DNA from: Muribaculaceae bacterium
GTDB taxonomy: Bacteria; Bacteroidota; Bacteroidia; Bacteroidales; Muribaculaceae
NCBI GenBank assembly: GCA_017505535.1
Contig: JAFVPD010000030.1
Span: 248,001-312,000, forward strand
Length of the DNA stretch: 64,000 nucleotides
Reading direction: 5' to 3'
The notes beneath the pieces were generated by a model. The model was not told the origin of the DNA. It made no database searches and saw only the letters and a program-made list of their open reading frames with translations. The position numbers and the translations under genes are program-made. Shown here piece by piece: positions 52,674 through 62,047 of the stretch; within the stretch, counting starts at the first letter, position 1; the number at the start of each line of letters is the position of its first letter.

Positions 52674-52706
52674 AGGGCTACAAAAACGCGTCATTCTTGT
52701 AGCCCT
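52674..52706 (-). terminator. Terminator after tpiA (minus strand)
   Basis: A 10-bp stem (52674-52683 with 52697-52706) with a 13-nt loop, between tpiA and the SPOR gene. On the minus strand it is followed by TTAATATTTATA, so termination may be partial. Confidence 0.6.
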
Positions 52707-52726
52707 AAATTTAAGGGTAAACTAAA

Positions 52727-53482
52727 TTAGAATGCTGTAACAATACCCATGAAGTCAGCGGCTTTGAGTGAAGCACCACCAATGAGACCACCATCAACAT
52801 TAGGTTTAGCAAAAAGTTGAGCAGCATTTGATGGTTTACAGCTACCGCCATAAAGGATAGAAGTTTCTTCAGCAACAGCATCACCATACTTAGCAGCAAT
52901 CACGCTACGAATGAAAGCATGCATTTCTTCTGCTTGATCATCAGTTGCAGTTTTGCCTGTACCGATAGCCCAAACTGGTTCATAAGCAAGAATAATCTTT
53001 CCGAAATCTTCAGCTGACAATTCAAAGAGAGCTTCTTCGATTTGAGCTTTAACAACATCAAAGTGTGTATTGTTGTCACGTTCTTCAAGAACTTCACCAA
53101 TACAGAATATTGGAGTGAGATTATTTTCAAGAGCAAGGCCCAATTTTTCTTTCAAAATTGCAGATGTTTCGCCGTAGTATTGACGACGTTCAGAGTGGCC
53201 CAAAATAACATAAGTTGCACCTGTTGACGCAACCATTGAAGCTGAAACTTCACCGGTATAAGCGCCAGATTTTTGGTCAGCACAGTTTTCAGCACCAAGG
53301 CCGAGTTTAGTAGAGTCAATAACAGCATTAACCGAAGCGAGATGAGTAAACGGAACGCAAACAACTACATCACATTTAGGAGCAATACCTTTTAAAGCTT
53401 CATTTACATCTTTAGCAAGAGCTACACCTTCTTGCAAATTAGTGTTCATTTTCCAGTTTCCTGCAACAATTTTCTTTCTCAT
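52727..53482 (-). CDS. tpiA: Triose-phosphate isomerase
   Basis: 251 residues. The TIM barrel opens with [16 protein letters not shown] (N and K of the active site), [14 protein letters not shown] holds the catalytic His, and [15 protein letters not shown] the catalytic Glu and flexible loop 6. It interconverts dihydroxyacetone phosphate and glyceraldehyde-3-phosphate in glycolysis. The gene is complete and follows the BT_3928-like gene by 25 bp; a TAACTTTG in that gene's 3' end may give it a separate promoter. Confidence 0.98.
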   Translation of the reverse strand: MRKKIVAGNWKMNTNLQEGVALAKDVNEALKGIAPKCDVVVCVPFTHLASVNAVIDSTKLGLGAENCADQKSGAYTGEVSASMVASTGATYVILGHSERRQYYGETSAILKEKLGLALENNLTPIFCIGEVLEERDNNTHFDVVKAQIEEALFELSAEDFGKIILAYEPVWAIGTGKTATDDQAEEMHAFIRSVIAAKYGDAVAEETSILYGGSCKPSNAAQLFAKPNVDGGLIGGASLKAADFMGIVTAF

Positions 53483-53507
53483 TTTTTTATAAATTAATTG
53501 TGAAATA

Positions 53508-54797
53508 TTAGTTCGTTTTTTCTGATTGCAAAGTTACATTCTTTTTTTTATTTTTACGACATATTTTTCTACGAAGTCGCACACTAAACTTATCAAAAAT
53601 AAGCAATATCAACATCAGACCGGCATGAATTGCCGTTATAATCCAAAATAAACGTGTTCCATTGAAATAAAGCAGACTCAATGCATCAACAACATTCACG
53701 TTGGAAAACAATGTGTCATTAATTGATGACAATGTTCTTTTCCATTGAATAACCCCGTCAATGAGATACACCAAGGAGATGTGTCCTCGAGCAATTGCCT
53801 TTACCTCGGTATCCTCCATTGAGTATAAGTCATACTCGGCCAAAGAAATATCCCTCCAATATTCAAGGCCATGTTCATTTGTGGCAATTAAACCAACCAT
53901 AGAACCACCTCGTTCTTCAATGTAACGATTTATTTCGTTTATTGTATAAGTATAAGAAATGTCGGCACGATCAACCTCCGGAATAAGCAATAATAGTTGT
54001 TCACCATAGTCTGAAATGACATCTTGCGTTACATCTTCTCCATCAATTGTAATTACCAAACCTGAGTCATTATCAGATGCCACATCATTGCCATCTATAC
54101 GTTCAACAAATGTCCAGGTACTATCGGGCAAATTATTATAATTGAACGTTTCCTTTTGCCCATCTTTCTCATAAACAAATGATGTTTCAATGCTCTTGGT
54201 ATCTTCTGAAAATATTGAAGTACCATTTTTGAATTCTCTAAAATCCACCAATGGCTGAACATTATATCCTATAAGCCCAACCAAAAGTACATATGAGACA
54301 CATATTACTGCTTGCATCCACTGAGTATATCGGTGGAATAAACCCTTTACCTTAGCATTGTAAAGTATTAGGACTGAAATAGCTCCAACTATAACGATAT
54401 TCTTTATGAGAGTTGCAGTATTTGACACAACAAATAAGTCGCCAAAGCAACCACAATCTTCAACAGGGTCAGCTATAACGATATATACACTTAAAGGTAA
54501 CATCACAAGCATCAAAAGTGATGCAATATAGACGCTTAATCGTTTATAACTTCCCGTTGCCAACATTACCCCAACAATAAACTCGACAGCAGAGATTGCC
54601 AATGCCGTCATGAATACTATTGTTCGCAATGGGGGTACACCCCAAACATTGAGGTATTGCTCTATTTTATAAACAAAGCCCCATAGGTCTATAACCTTTG
54701 CGATACCGGAAAGAATAAATGTTGCACCAATTGCAATGCGCAAAGTCCATACAACATACTTCAAATATGGCAATTTGGGGTTAAAAATCTTAAGCAT
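53508..54797 (-). CDS. BT_3928-like DoxX/MauE-type membrane protein
   Basis: 429 residues from the ATG at 54797 (a TTG one codon earlier is less likely). Four membrane helices of DoxX/MauE type lie in the first 150 residues, with the cysteine pair EDCGCFGD between helices 3 and 4, followed by a periplasmic region of about 190 residues and a last helix near residue 385. The C-terminal tail is strongly basic. Such proteins may handle membrane redox or disulfide steps, but the function is unknown. It overlaps DUF1599 by 8 bp. Confidence 0.78.
   Translation of the reverse strand: MLKIFNPKLPYLKYVVWTLRIAIGATFILSGIAKVIDLWGFVYKIEQYLNVWGVPPLRTIVFMTALAISAVEFIVGVMLATGSYKRLSVYIASLLMLVMLPLSVYIVIADPVEDCGCFGDLFVVSNTATLIKNIVIVGAISVLILYNAKVKGLFHRYTQWMQAVICVSYVLLVGLIGYNVQPLVDFREFKNGTSIFSEDTKSIETSFVYEKDGQKETFNYNNLPDSTWTFVERIDGNDVASDNDSGLVITIDGEDVTQDVISDYGEQLLLLIPEVDRADISYTYTINEINRYIEERGGSMVGLIATNEHGLEYWRDISLAEYDLYSMEDTEVKAIARGHISLVYLIDGVIQWKRTLSSINDTLFSNVNVVDALSLLYFNGTRLFWIITAIHAGLMLILLIFDKFSVRLRRKICRKNKKKNVTLQSEKTN
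53529..53536 (-). promoter_or_regulatory. Internal -7 element (TAACTTTG) before tpiA
   Basis: CAAAGTTA on the plus strand is TAACTTTG on the minus strand, 47 bp before the tpiA start and inside the 3' end of the upstream gene. No clear -33 element. Confidence 0.45.
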
Positions 54798-55335
54798 CAA
54801 GTCCCGATAATTTAATTATAGCGAAAACCGAATAGTTTATCATATCCATATAATTAGCATCTATTCCTTCTGAGACAAGAGTTTCGCCATTCAAGTCTTC
54901 GATTTGCTTTGTTCTTAATAACTTCATTAGAATCAGGTCGGTGTATGAATTGACCCTCATACCTCTCCAAGCTTCATCATAATCGTGATTTTTCGCCACC
55001 ATTAAATCACGAGTGGCCACCATGTATTTGTCATACAACGCAATAGCTTTATCAGTAGAAAGGTCATCAGTTTCACTATGTCCCAATTCAAGTTGAATCA
55101 ATCCTATGATGCCATAATTGACTATACCTATGAATTCAGGAAGTATCCCTTCTCCCACCATTGATTCGCCTTTAATTTCAAGCGATCTTATACGATTTGC
55201 CTTAATAAATATTTGATCTGTTACCGACATCGATCTCATAATGCGCCACGCAGCACCATAATCGTGTAATTTTTTCACGTACAGTTCACGGCACATTTTT
55301 AAAGCGGCATCAAATTGTGCATTAGTATCTTTCAT
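54790..55335 (-). CDS. DUF1599 protein with an internal duplication
   Basis: 181 residues from MKDTNAQFDAAL (ATG 55335); an in-frame ATG three codons earlier is an alternative. Two copies of one unit are visible: KLHDYGAAWRIMR...MVGEGI (first half) and KNHDYDEAWRGMR...LVSEGID (second half), about 90 residues each. DUF1599 is annotated in Bacteroidota as a nucleotide modification-associated family; the function here is unknown. It is the first gene of the tpiA-folE operon. Confidence 0.85.
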   Translation of the reverse strand: MKDTNAQFDAALKMCRELYVKKLHDYGAAWRIMRSMSVTDQIFIKANRIRSLEIKGESMVGEGILPEFIGIVNYGIIGLIQLELGHSETDDLSTDKAIALYDKYMVATRDLMVAKNHDYDEAWRGMRVNSYTDLILMKLLRTKQIEDLNGETLVSEGIDANYMDMINYSVFAIIKLSGLDA

Positions 55336-55356
55336 ATAAAACATATATTAGTATTA

Positions 55357-55364
55357 CAAAGATA
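55357..55364 (-). promoter_or_regulatory. -7 element (TATCTTTG) for the DUF1599-folE operon (minus strand)
   Basis: CAAAGATA on the plus strand is TATCTTTG on the minus strand, 21 bp before the ATG at 55335. No clear -33. Confidence 0.55.
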
Positions 55365-55385
55365 ACACTATTTTATTAAAAATAA

Positions 55386-55424
55386 AATTCGGGGAGCATT
55401 TCAATAAGAAATGTTCCCCGAATT
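55386..55424 (-). terminator. Terminator of the TPR gene (minus strand)
   Basis: A 17-bp stem with one mismatch (AATTCGGGGA-CATTTC pairing with GAAATG-TCCCCGAATT) and a short loop, followed on the minus strand by TTTATTTTTAAT. It ends the gyrA-TPR run. Confidence 0.88.
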
Positions 55425-55441
55425 AGTATCTTTTACATCAA

Positions 55442-56656
55442 TTATAATTGTAACAATTCAATGCGTTTTAGATTTTCTTCATCATTGAGGTTGTAATAAA
55501 TGTTGCGCAAGTAGCGTAATGCATCTCGTTGATTTTCATCAAGTTTATATGCTTCTTCAAGATGTGAAGCAGCTTCACGGAACAATGGATCGATTTGCTC
55601 TTCACGCAATTTCAAATATTCGGCTTGAGTAGCATCTTTTGCGCCATCTGAAACGGCATAGGCTTTTTCACAAATTTTACGACCAAGATTATATTGAGCA
55701 CGAGCAAAAGTAGGATTCAATTCAATTGCTTTTTTATAACATTCAACTGCTTTTTCATCATTCTTTTGGCTGTCATAGATAATGCCCATTACATCATACA
55801 ATTCGCCATTTGTAGGATCCAATGCAAGAGCTTCTTCAATTGTTGCTTGAGCCTTGGCATAGTCTTTAGATTCAATGTAGCCATTGATTACAAGGCTGAT
55901 AAACTTAGAATCTTCTTTGCCATAAAGTTTATGACCTTCAGCTGCATAATCATAAACAACATCATTCTTTCCTTTTTGGACAGCAACACTTATAGCATAA
56001 TCATACAATTGCTTTTTGTTATATCCAAATGCACGAGCTCTATCAAACGCAATTAATGCGCTATCCAAACAATCGGCTTGCCATGCAGCTAATGCTTGGT
56101 TATAGGCAAGTTCTCCCATGATTGAATCAGGAGAAAGAGCAAGTTCTTTGGCAAAAGCTTTGTGCTGTGGTAATGTCAAATAAATGTCCCATGCAGTATA
56201 TGCGCCTTTAAAGTCTTGAGCCTCCCATAAGAAACGTGCTGCATTGTCAAAATCGCCATAATGGCCTGCGATAGTTTTAACGATATCCTTTGAATGCTTA
56301 GTTTTAACTTTACCTTTCTCGTTTACGACAGTATCAAGAGGAAGTGCTTGCATATACATTTTGTATCCGTTAATGAGAGCATTTCCAATTTCCTTGCCAT
56401 CTACTGGTTGACCAATAGCTTTTTTGCCATAGAGGTCATCATAGCACGCAAACTCAAGTTTACCGGCTACATACCATGTAAACGCATTATTCTTTGATTC
56501 TTCATTTGTTAGAGCCGGTGCAATTTGAGCACGAGCGTCTGCATAGTTCACGCCACCGCTTTTTATTGTGCGCTCAACCTCTTTTACAAGATTATTTTGA
56601 GCACTTGCTGCAAATGCGGTAAGTAAGCACAAACCTAAAAAACTAAGTTTTTTCAT
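55442..56656 (-). CDS. Exported tetratricopeptide-repeat protein
   Basis: 404 residues with a signal peptide (MKKLSFLGLCLLTAFAASA). The C-terminal half has clear TPR units: EESKDYAKAQATIEEALALDP-like stretches, GELYDVMGIIYDSQKN and AVECYKKAIELNPTFARAQYNLG (about 285-335). TPR domains are protein-binding scaffolds. It is 39 bp after gyrA and in a similar order to other Bacteroidales (gyrA, TPR). The partner is unknown. Confidence 0.88.
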   Translation of the reverse strand: MKKLSFLGLCLLTAFAASAQNNLVKEVERTIKSGGVNYADARAQIAPALTNEESKNNAFTWYVAGKLEFACYDDLYGKKAIGQPVDGKEIGNALINGYKMYMQALPLDTVVNEKGKVKTKHSKDIVKTIAGHYGDFDNAARFLWEAQDFKGAYTAWDIYLTLPQHKAFAKELALSPDSIMGELAYNQALAAWQADCLDSALIAFDRARAFGYNKKQLYDYAISVAVQKGKNDVVYDYAAEGHKLYGKEDSKFISLVINGYIESKDYAKAQATIEEALALDPTNGELYDVMGIIYDSQKNDEKAVECYKKAIELNPTFARAQYNLGRKICEKAYAVSDGAKDATQAEYLKLREEQIDPLFREAASHLEEAYKLDENQRDALRYLRNIYYNLNDEENLKRIELLQL

Positions 56657-56695
56657 AACATTTGGTGTTAGAGTTAGAAATATAAAAATTAATTA

Positions 56696-59254
56696 TTATT
56701 CATTATTTTGATTATCCTCGTCATTGACAGTTTCAGTTGTTGCGTCAACTTGATCTTCGTAGAGCTCTATTTCTTGACCTTCTACCTGAATTGTTTCAAC
56801 ATCTTCATCTGTGTCGGTATCAACGCAACAAACAGAAGCTATCGTATCACTGCGTTTTTCCAAATTGATGAGTCTGACTCCTTGAGTAGCTCGACCCATA
56901 ACTCTCACATCGGCAACTTTCAAGCGTAACGTGATACCCGATTTGTTAATAATTACCAAATCATTATCGTCGGTCACACTCTTCATTGCAACAAGAGCGC
57001 CGGTCTTATCTGTTACATTAATTGTTTTAACACCTTTACCGCCACGATTAGTAATGCGATAATCATCGAGCAATGAACGCTTGCCGTAACCATTTTCAGA
57101 GATAACCATCACATTATTTTCTGAACTTTGGTTCATACAAATCATACCCACTACTTCATCATTGTCATCATCTAAAGACATACCACGCACACCCGTCGAT
57201 ACACGTCCCATTTCACGCACTTTGCTTTCATGGAAACGAATTGCACGACCATTTCTGTTGGCGAGGAGTATCTCTGAATTTCCATCGGTGAGCTCAACCT
57301 GGATAAGTTGATCGTCATCTCTGATAATGATGGCATTAACACCGTTTACACGAGGACGTGAATATGCTTCAAGTTTAGTCTTTTTGATTATACCTTTCTT
57401 GGTCGCAAATACCAAATTGTGAGAATTTACAAATTCTTTATCTTCAAGACCTTTTACTCTGATAAATGCATTTACTGCATCGTCAGACTCAATGTTGAGC
57501 AGATTTTGAATTGCACGACCTTTGGTATTCTTAGCACCTTCAGGCAAGTCATATACCTTTAACCAATAACATCTACCCTTCTTGGTAAAGAATAGCATGT
57601 AATTGTGCATTGATGCAGGATAGATATGCTCAATGAAATCTTCATCACGCGTATCACTGCCTTTTGCGCCTACTCCGCCTCGATTTTGTGCGCGGAATTC
57701 TGTTAGAGGCGTACGCTTGATATATCCCAAATGAGAAATTGTAATAATCATTTCATCATCGGCATAGAAATCTTCAGCATTAAAGTCTCCGGCTTTATAA
57801 TCAATATCAGTGCGACGTTCATCACCATATTTTTCTCTGATTTCTATCAATTCATCTTTGATGAGATTACGGCATACTTCGTCGTTTGTGAGGATTTCAT
57901 TTAATCGAGCAATCAATTTTTGAATATCATCATATGACTGACGCAATTTATCTTGTTCCAATCCGGTTAACTGCTTCAATCTCATTTCAACTATAGCAGT
58001 TGTTTGCGCATCGGTCAAACCAAATCGTGCCATCAATCGCTCTTTTGCTTCCTCTGTTGAAGAAGAACTACGAATAATGCTGATTACTTCATCAATATTT
58101 TGAGAAGCAATAATCAATCCTTCTAAAATATGAGCTTTCTCTTGAGCTTTGCGCAACTCAAATTTTGTGCGACGAATAACAACTTCATGACGATGATCAA
58201 TAAACGCCTGAATGAGGTCTTTGAGATTGAGCAATTTTGGACGACCATTTACAAGAGCCACATTATTCACGCTGAACGAAGCCTGCATCTGGGTCATCTT
58301 ATAAAGTTTATTAAGAACGACATTTGCATTGGCATCGCTCTTTAACTTTATAACAATACGCATTCCTTTATAGTCACTCTCGTCATTAATATCAGCAATT
58401 CCGTCAATTTTCTTTTCATTAACCAAATTAGCTATATACTCAATGAGTTCTGCTCTATTAACATTGTAAGGGATTTCTTTTACAATGATTTCTTCGTGAT
58501 TGGCATTGGTTTCAATTTCAGCTTTGGCTCTAATCACAATACGACCGCGACCTGTTTCAAAAGCCTCTTTTACACCATTATAACCATAAATTGTTCCTCC
58601 GGTTGGGAAATCAGGTGCAGTAATATATTGCATCAATTCGGGAATGGTCAATTGTGGATTATCAATCAACGCAATAGTTGCATTAATCGATTCAGTGAGG
58701 TTGTGTGGGGCCATGTTTGTAGCCATACCAACGGCAATACCTGATGCTCCATTTACCAACAAATTAGGGATACGAGTTGGTAACACTACCGGCTCATGGC
58801 GAGAGTTGTCATAGTTTGGTTGAAAATCTACAGTATCGGAATCAATATCCCTCAACATTTCTTCTCCGATTTTCTCAAGTCTCACCTCGGTATAACGCAT
58901 TGCTGCTGCGCCATCACCATCGATTGAACCAAAGTTTCCGTGACCATCTACAAGAGTGTATCTTAAGGCCCATGGTTGTGCAAGACGCACTACTGTTCCA
59001 TAAATTGAAGAGTCACCATGTGGGTGATACTTACCCATAACCTCACCGACACAATTGGCCGATTTCTTGTGGGGTTTGTCGGAAGTATTTCCCATTTCAT
59101 TCATTCCAAACAACACTCTACGATGCACCGGTTTCAAACCATCTCGTACATCAGGAAGCGCACGCGACACTATGACCGACATAGAATAGTCGATATAGGC
59201 CGACTTCATTTCACTTTCAATATTGATCTTTAATATACGATCTTCTTCAAGCAT
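56696..59254 (-). CDS. gyrA: DNA gyrase subunit A
   Basis: 852 residues. Catalytic Tyr121 in AAMRYTE follows the quinolone region HPHGDSSIYG (77-86). Ser82, the residue at which resistance changes are known in related Bacteroides, is unchanged. The C-terminal half is the beta-pinwheel with GyrA-box-like NRGGVG and NRGGKG. The last 40 residues are very acidic (ETIQVEGQEIELYEDQVD). GyrA cuts and reseals DNA for negative supercoiling with GyrB. Gyrase rather than topoisomerase IV is supported by the NRGGKG box. Confidence 0.96.
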   Translation of the reverse strand: MLEEDRILKINIESEMKSAYIDYSMSVIVSRALPDVRDGLKPVHRRVLFGMNEMGNTSDKPHKKSANCVGEVMGKYHPHGDSSIYGTVVRLAQPWALRYTLVDGHGNFGSIDGDGAAAMRYTEVRLEKIGEEMLRDIDSDTVDFQPNYDNSRHEPVVLPTRIPNLLVNGASGIAVGMATNMAPHNLTESINATIALIDNPQLTIPELMQYITAPDFPTGGTIYGYNGVKEAFETGRGRIVIRAKAEIETNANHEEIIVKEIPYNVNRAELIEYIANLVNEKKIDGIADINDESDYKGMRIVIKLKSDANANVVLNKLYKMTQMQASFSVNNVALVNGRPKLLNLKDLIQAFIDHRHEVVIRRTKFELRKAQEKAHILEGLIIASQNIDEVISIIRSSSSTEEAKERLMARFGLTDAQTTAIVEMRLKQLTGLEQDKLRQSYDDIQKLIARLNEILTNDEVCRNLIKDELIEIREKYGDERRTDIDYKAGDFNAEDFYADDEMIITISHLGYIKRTPLTEFRAQNRGGVGAKGSDTRDEDFIEHIYPASMHNYMLFFTKKGRCYWLKVYDLPEGAKNTKGRAIQNLLNIESDDAVNAFIRVKGLEDKEFVNSHNLVFATKKGIIKKTKLEAYSRPRVNGVNAIIIRDDDQLIQVELTDGNSEILLANRNGRAIRFHESKVREMGRVSTGVRGMSLDDDNDEVVGMICMNQSSENNVMVISENGYGKRSLLDDYRITNRGGKGVKTINVTDKTGALVAMKSVTDDNDLVIINKSGITLRLKVADVRVMGRATQGVRLINLEKRSDTIASVCCVDTDTDEDVETIQVEGQEIELYEDQVDATTETVNDEDNQNNE

Positions 59255-59347
59255 GATTTTATGTTAAAAAATATAATTACAATAACATTTACAAGCGATT
59301 AATACCACATTAGATCATGAAGCATCTTTCACTCGGAAAATAACATA

Positions 59348-59379
59348 CAAAGATAATTAAAATTTGGCAAACTACACAA
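59348..59379 (-). promoter_or_regulatory. Promoter for gyrA (minus strand)
   Basis: On the minus strand TTG (59379-59377), a 21-bp spacer and TATCTTTG (59355-59348), giving a leader of about 85-90 nt before the ATG at 59254. Confidence 0.6.
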
Positions 59380-59438
59380 GATTATCCTATTGCTTTTGCT
59401 TTTTTTATTATAACTATTAACGTATCTTCAACACATTT

Positions 59439-59455
59439 TTGGCACAATAATTGCA
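59439..59455 (+). promoter_or_regulatory. Sigma-54-type promoter candidate for clpC-htpG
   Basis: TTGGCAC (59439-59445), five bases, then TTGCA (59451-59455) fits the RpoN -24/-12 consensus TGGCAC-N5-TTGC exactly. The -12 GC would place the start at about 59466, 27 bp before the ATG at 59493. No TAnnTTTG element is seen here. Confidence 0.6.
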
Positions 59456-59492
59456 TTGATATATTATAAACTTTAATGTTTACATAATTTTG

Positions 59493-62042
59493 ATGGATAC
59501 AAACTTTTCCGACATATTAAAAAACGTGTTAGCCAATAGCCAAGAGGAGGCTATCAGACACAACAATACTGTGGTCGTTCCCGCTCACCTATTACTTGCC
59601 CTACTCTCCACTCCACAAAGCAATGTTTCGGAGCTTATCGATCGTGTATCTACCGATAAAACGTCAGAAGAATTAAAGCAATCACTTGATATTGAAATAT
59701 ATGAAAAGCCACGTGCTTTAACGTCTGACATACAGGTTAGCGATGTTGTAAATCGCATTATAAAGCTTAGCATTCTTGAAGCTCGCATGCTACAAAGCAA
59801 CACCGTTGAGCCAGAACATTTATTATTGGCTCTATTCCACAACAACGAAGTCAAGAATCAACAATTTATGGATAAATTCAAATCTAATGGTATAACATAC
59901 GAGACATTGTATAGTATTCTTAATAGCAATAAATTAGACCGCCAAAGTCATTCTTCCGGATTAGATTCTGACATTACGAATAGTTTTCTTGATGACAATG
60001 AAACCGAAGAGAATGACTCATTTTCACCCAACCAAGAGACAAAAAGTCAAAAACCCGGCAATAAATCAAACAGCAATAGTGAGACTCCGGTGCTTGACAA
60101 ATTTGGCAATGACATGACTCGTGCCGCTGAAGAAGGTCGCCTTGACCCGGTTATCGGTCGAGATACTGAGATTGAACGATTAGCCCAGATTTTAAGTCGT
60201 CGCAAAAAAAACAACCCCGTTTTAATTGGAGAACCCGGAGTGGGCAAATCGGCAATTGTTGAAGGACTTGCCATTCGCATCATTGAGCGCAAAGTATCTC
60301 GCACATTATTAAATAAGCGCATCATTTCATTAGATATGGCGTCTATTGTTGCAGGTACAAAATATCGTGGCCAATTTGAAGAGCGATTGAAAGCTGTGAT
60401 TGACGAATTGTCACGCAACAGCAACATCATTCTTTTCATTGATGAACTTCACACAATTGTGGGAGCAGGCAATGCCGCCGGCTCAATGGACGCTGCCAAT
60501 ATGCTAAAACCGGCTCTGGCTCGCGGAGTAATACAATGTATTGGGGCAACCACAATTGATGAATATCGCAAAAACATTGAAAAAGATGGTGCTTTAGAAC
60601 GTCGTTTCCAAAAAGTGATGGTAGAGCCCACTTCCGAAGCCGAAACTCTACAAATACTCCAACAAATCAAGGTAAAATACGAAGAGCACCACAACGTGAC
60701 ATACACTCCCGAAGCTATTGAAGCTTGCGTGAAACTTACTGAACGTTACATCAGTGATCGAAACTTCCCCGATAAAGCGATTGATGCTCTTGATGAAGCC
60801 GGTTCAAGAGCTCGCATAAGCAATATTAATGTTCCAAAAGAGATTCTCGCGCTTGAAGAAGATATCGAAAACACATGCCGTAACAAGCAACAAGCGGCAA
60901 GTGCTCAAAACTTTGAGAGCGCAGCATCTTATCGAGATAAGGAGCGAAAACTACGACAAGATTTGGAAGTAGCAAAAAAAGATTGGGAGGAACAACTCAA
61001 GACTCAAAAGGAAACAGTTGACGAAGATAATATTGCAGAAGTTGTTGCAATGATGACAGGCGTTCCCGTTCAACGCATTGCTCAAGCTGAAGGAAAACGT
61101 CTTTTAAAAATGAGTGACAGCCTCAAGCAAAGTGTGATAGGGCAAGGTGAAGCCATAAGCAAAATTGTCAAAGCAATACAACGCAATCGTGTTGGTTTGA
61201 AAGATCCAAACAAGCCGATTGGAACATTTATGTTCCTCGGCCCCACAGGTGTTGGAAAGACTCATCTTGCAAAAAAATTGGCTGAATTCATGTTTGACTC
61301 TGCCGAGACTCTAATCAGAGTTGACATGAGTGAATTCATGGAAAAATTTACCGTGTCACGTCTTGTTGGAGCCCCTCCGGGATATGTTGGATATGAAGAA
61401 GGCGGCCAGCTCACCGAAAAAGTTAGACGCCACCCCTACTCAGTCGTTCTGTTAGACGAAATAGAGAAGGCCCATACCGATGTATTCAACCTGCTTTTGC
61501 AAGTTATGGACGAAGGGCGTTTGACAGATAGTTTAGGACGCAAGGTTGATTTTAAAAACACAATTATCATCATGACGTCAAACATTGGCACTCGCCAATT
61601 GAAAGACTTTGGAGCAGGCATAGGATTCAACACCTCTACACTCGACAAGACTCAGTCACATAGCATACTTCGAAAAGCGCTAAACAAGACTTTCTCGCCG
61701 GAATTTCTTAATCGCATTGACGATATCGTTATTTTTGACACTCTTGAGAAAGATGATATTTTTAAAATCATCAACATTGAGTTAAAAGGCATTTATCAAC
61801 GTGTGGCAGACTTGGGGTACACTCTACAAATCACCGATGAGGCAAAAAATTTCGTTGCACAACAAGGCTGCGATCCTCAATATGGAGCTCGCCCTCTTAA
61901 ACGCGCCATTCAGCAATATGTAGAGGACACATTAGCTGAACAATTATTGAGCTTAAATTCCGATGCATATAACAATGTGATTGTACTGGACTATGATGCA
62001 ACTGAAGACAAAATAATTACGAATATAACATCTAACAAATAA
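59493..62042 (+). CDS. clpC: Clp protease ATP-binding subunit ClpC/ClpA-type AAA+ chaperone
   Basis: 849 residues from ATG 59493 (a TTG one codon upstream is not needed). The N-terminal double Clp repeat (about 5-145) is followed by NBD1 with GEPGVGKSA and the Walker B FIDELHTI, a UVR-type linker ([20 protein letters not shown] near 465-490) characteristic of ClpC, and NBD2 with GPTGVGKTH and VLLDEIEKA. It unfolds proteins for ClpP degradation. Only 5 bp separate it from htpG, so the two chaperones share a transcript. Confidence 0.93.
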   Translation: MDTNFSDILKNVLANSQEEAIRHNNTVVVPAHLLLALLSTPQSNVSELIDRVSTDKTSEELKQSLDIEIYEKPRALTSDIQVSDVVNRIIKLSILEARMLQSNTVEPEHLLLALFHNNEVKNQQFMDKFKSNGITYETLYSILNSNKLDRQSHSSGLDSDITNSFLDDNETEENDSFSPNQETKSQKPGNKSNSNSETPVLDKFGNDMTRAAEEGRLDPVIGRDTEIERLAQILSRRKKNNPVLIGEPGVGKSAIVEGLAIRIIERKVSRTLLNKRIISLDMASIVAGTKYRGQFEERLKAVIDELSRNSNIILFIDELHTIVGAGNAAGSMDAANMLKPALARGVIQCIGATTIDEYRKNIEKDGALERRFQKVMVEPTSEAETLQILQQIKVKYEEHHNVTYTPEAIEACVKLTERYISDRNFPDKAIDALDEAGSRARISNINVPKEILALEEDIENTCRNKQQAASAQNFESAASYRDKERKLRQDLEVAKKDWEEQLKTQKETVDEDNIAEVVAMMTGVPVQRIAQAEGKRLLKMSDSLKQSVIGQGEAISKIVKAIQRNRVGLKDPNKPIGTFMFLGPTGVGKTHLAKKLAEFMFDSAETLIRVDMSEFMEKFTVSRLVGAPPGYVGYEEGGQLTEKVRRHPYSVVLLDEIEKAHTDVFNLLLQVMDEGRLTDSLGRKVDFKNTIIIMTSNIGTRQLKDFGAGIGFNTSTLDKTQSHSILRKALNKTFSPEFLNRIDDIVIFDTLEKDDIFKIINIELKGIYQRVADLGYTLQITDEAKNFVAQQGCDPQYGARPLKRAIQQYVEDTLAEQLLSLNSDAYNNVIVLDYDATEDKIITNITSNK

Positions 62043-62047
62043 TAACT

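Noticed and set aside
58997..59026. Quinolone-resistance change in gyrA
   Set aside because: The key serine (Ser82) and neighbouring aspartate (Asp81) are the susceptible forms.
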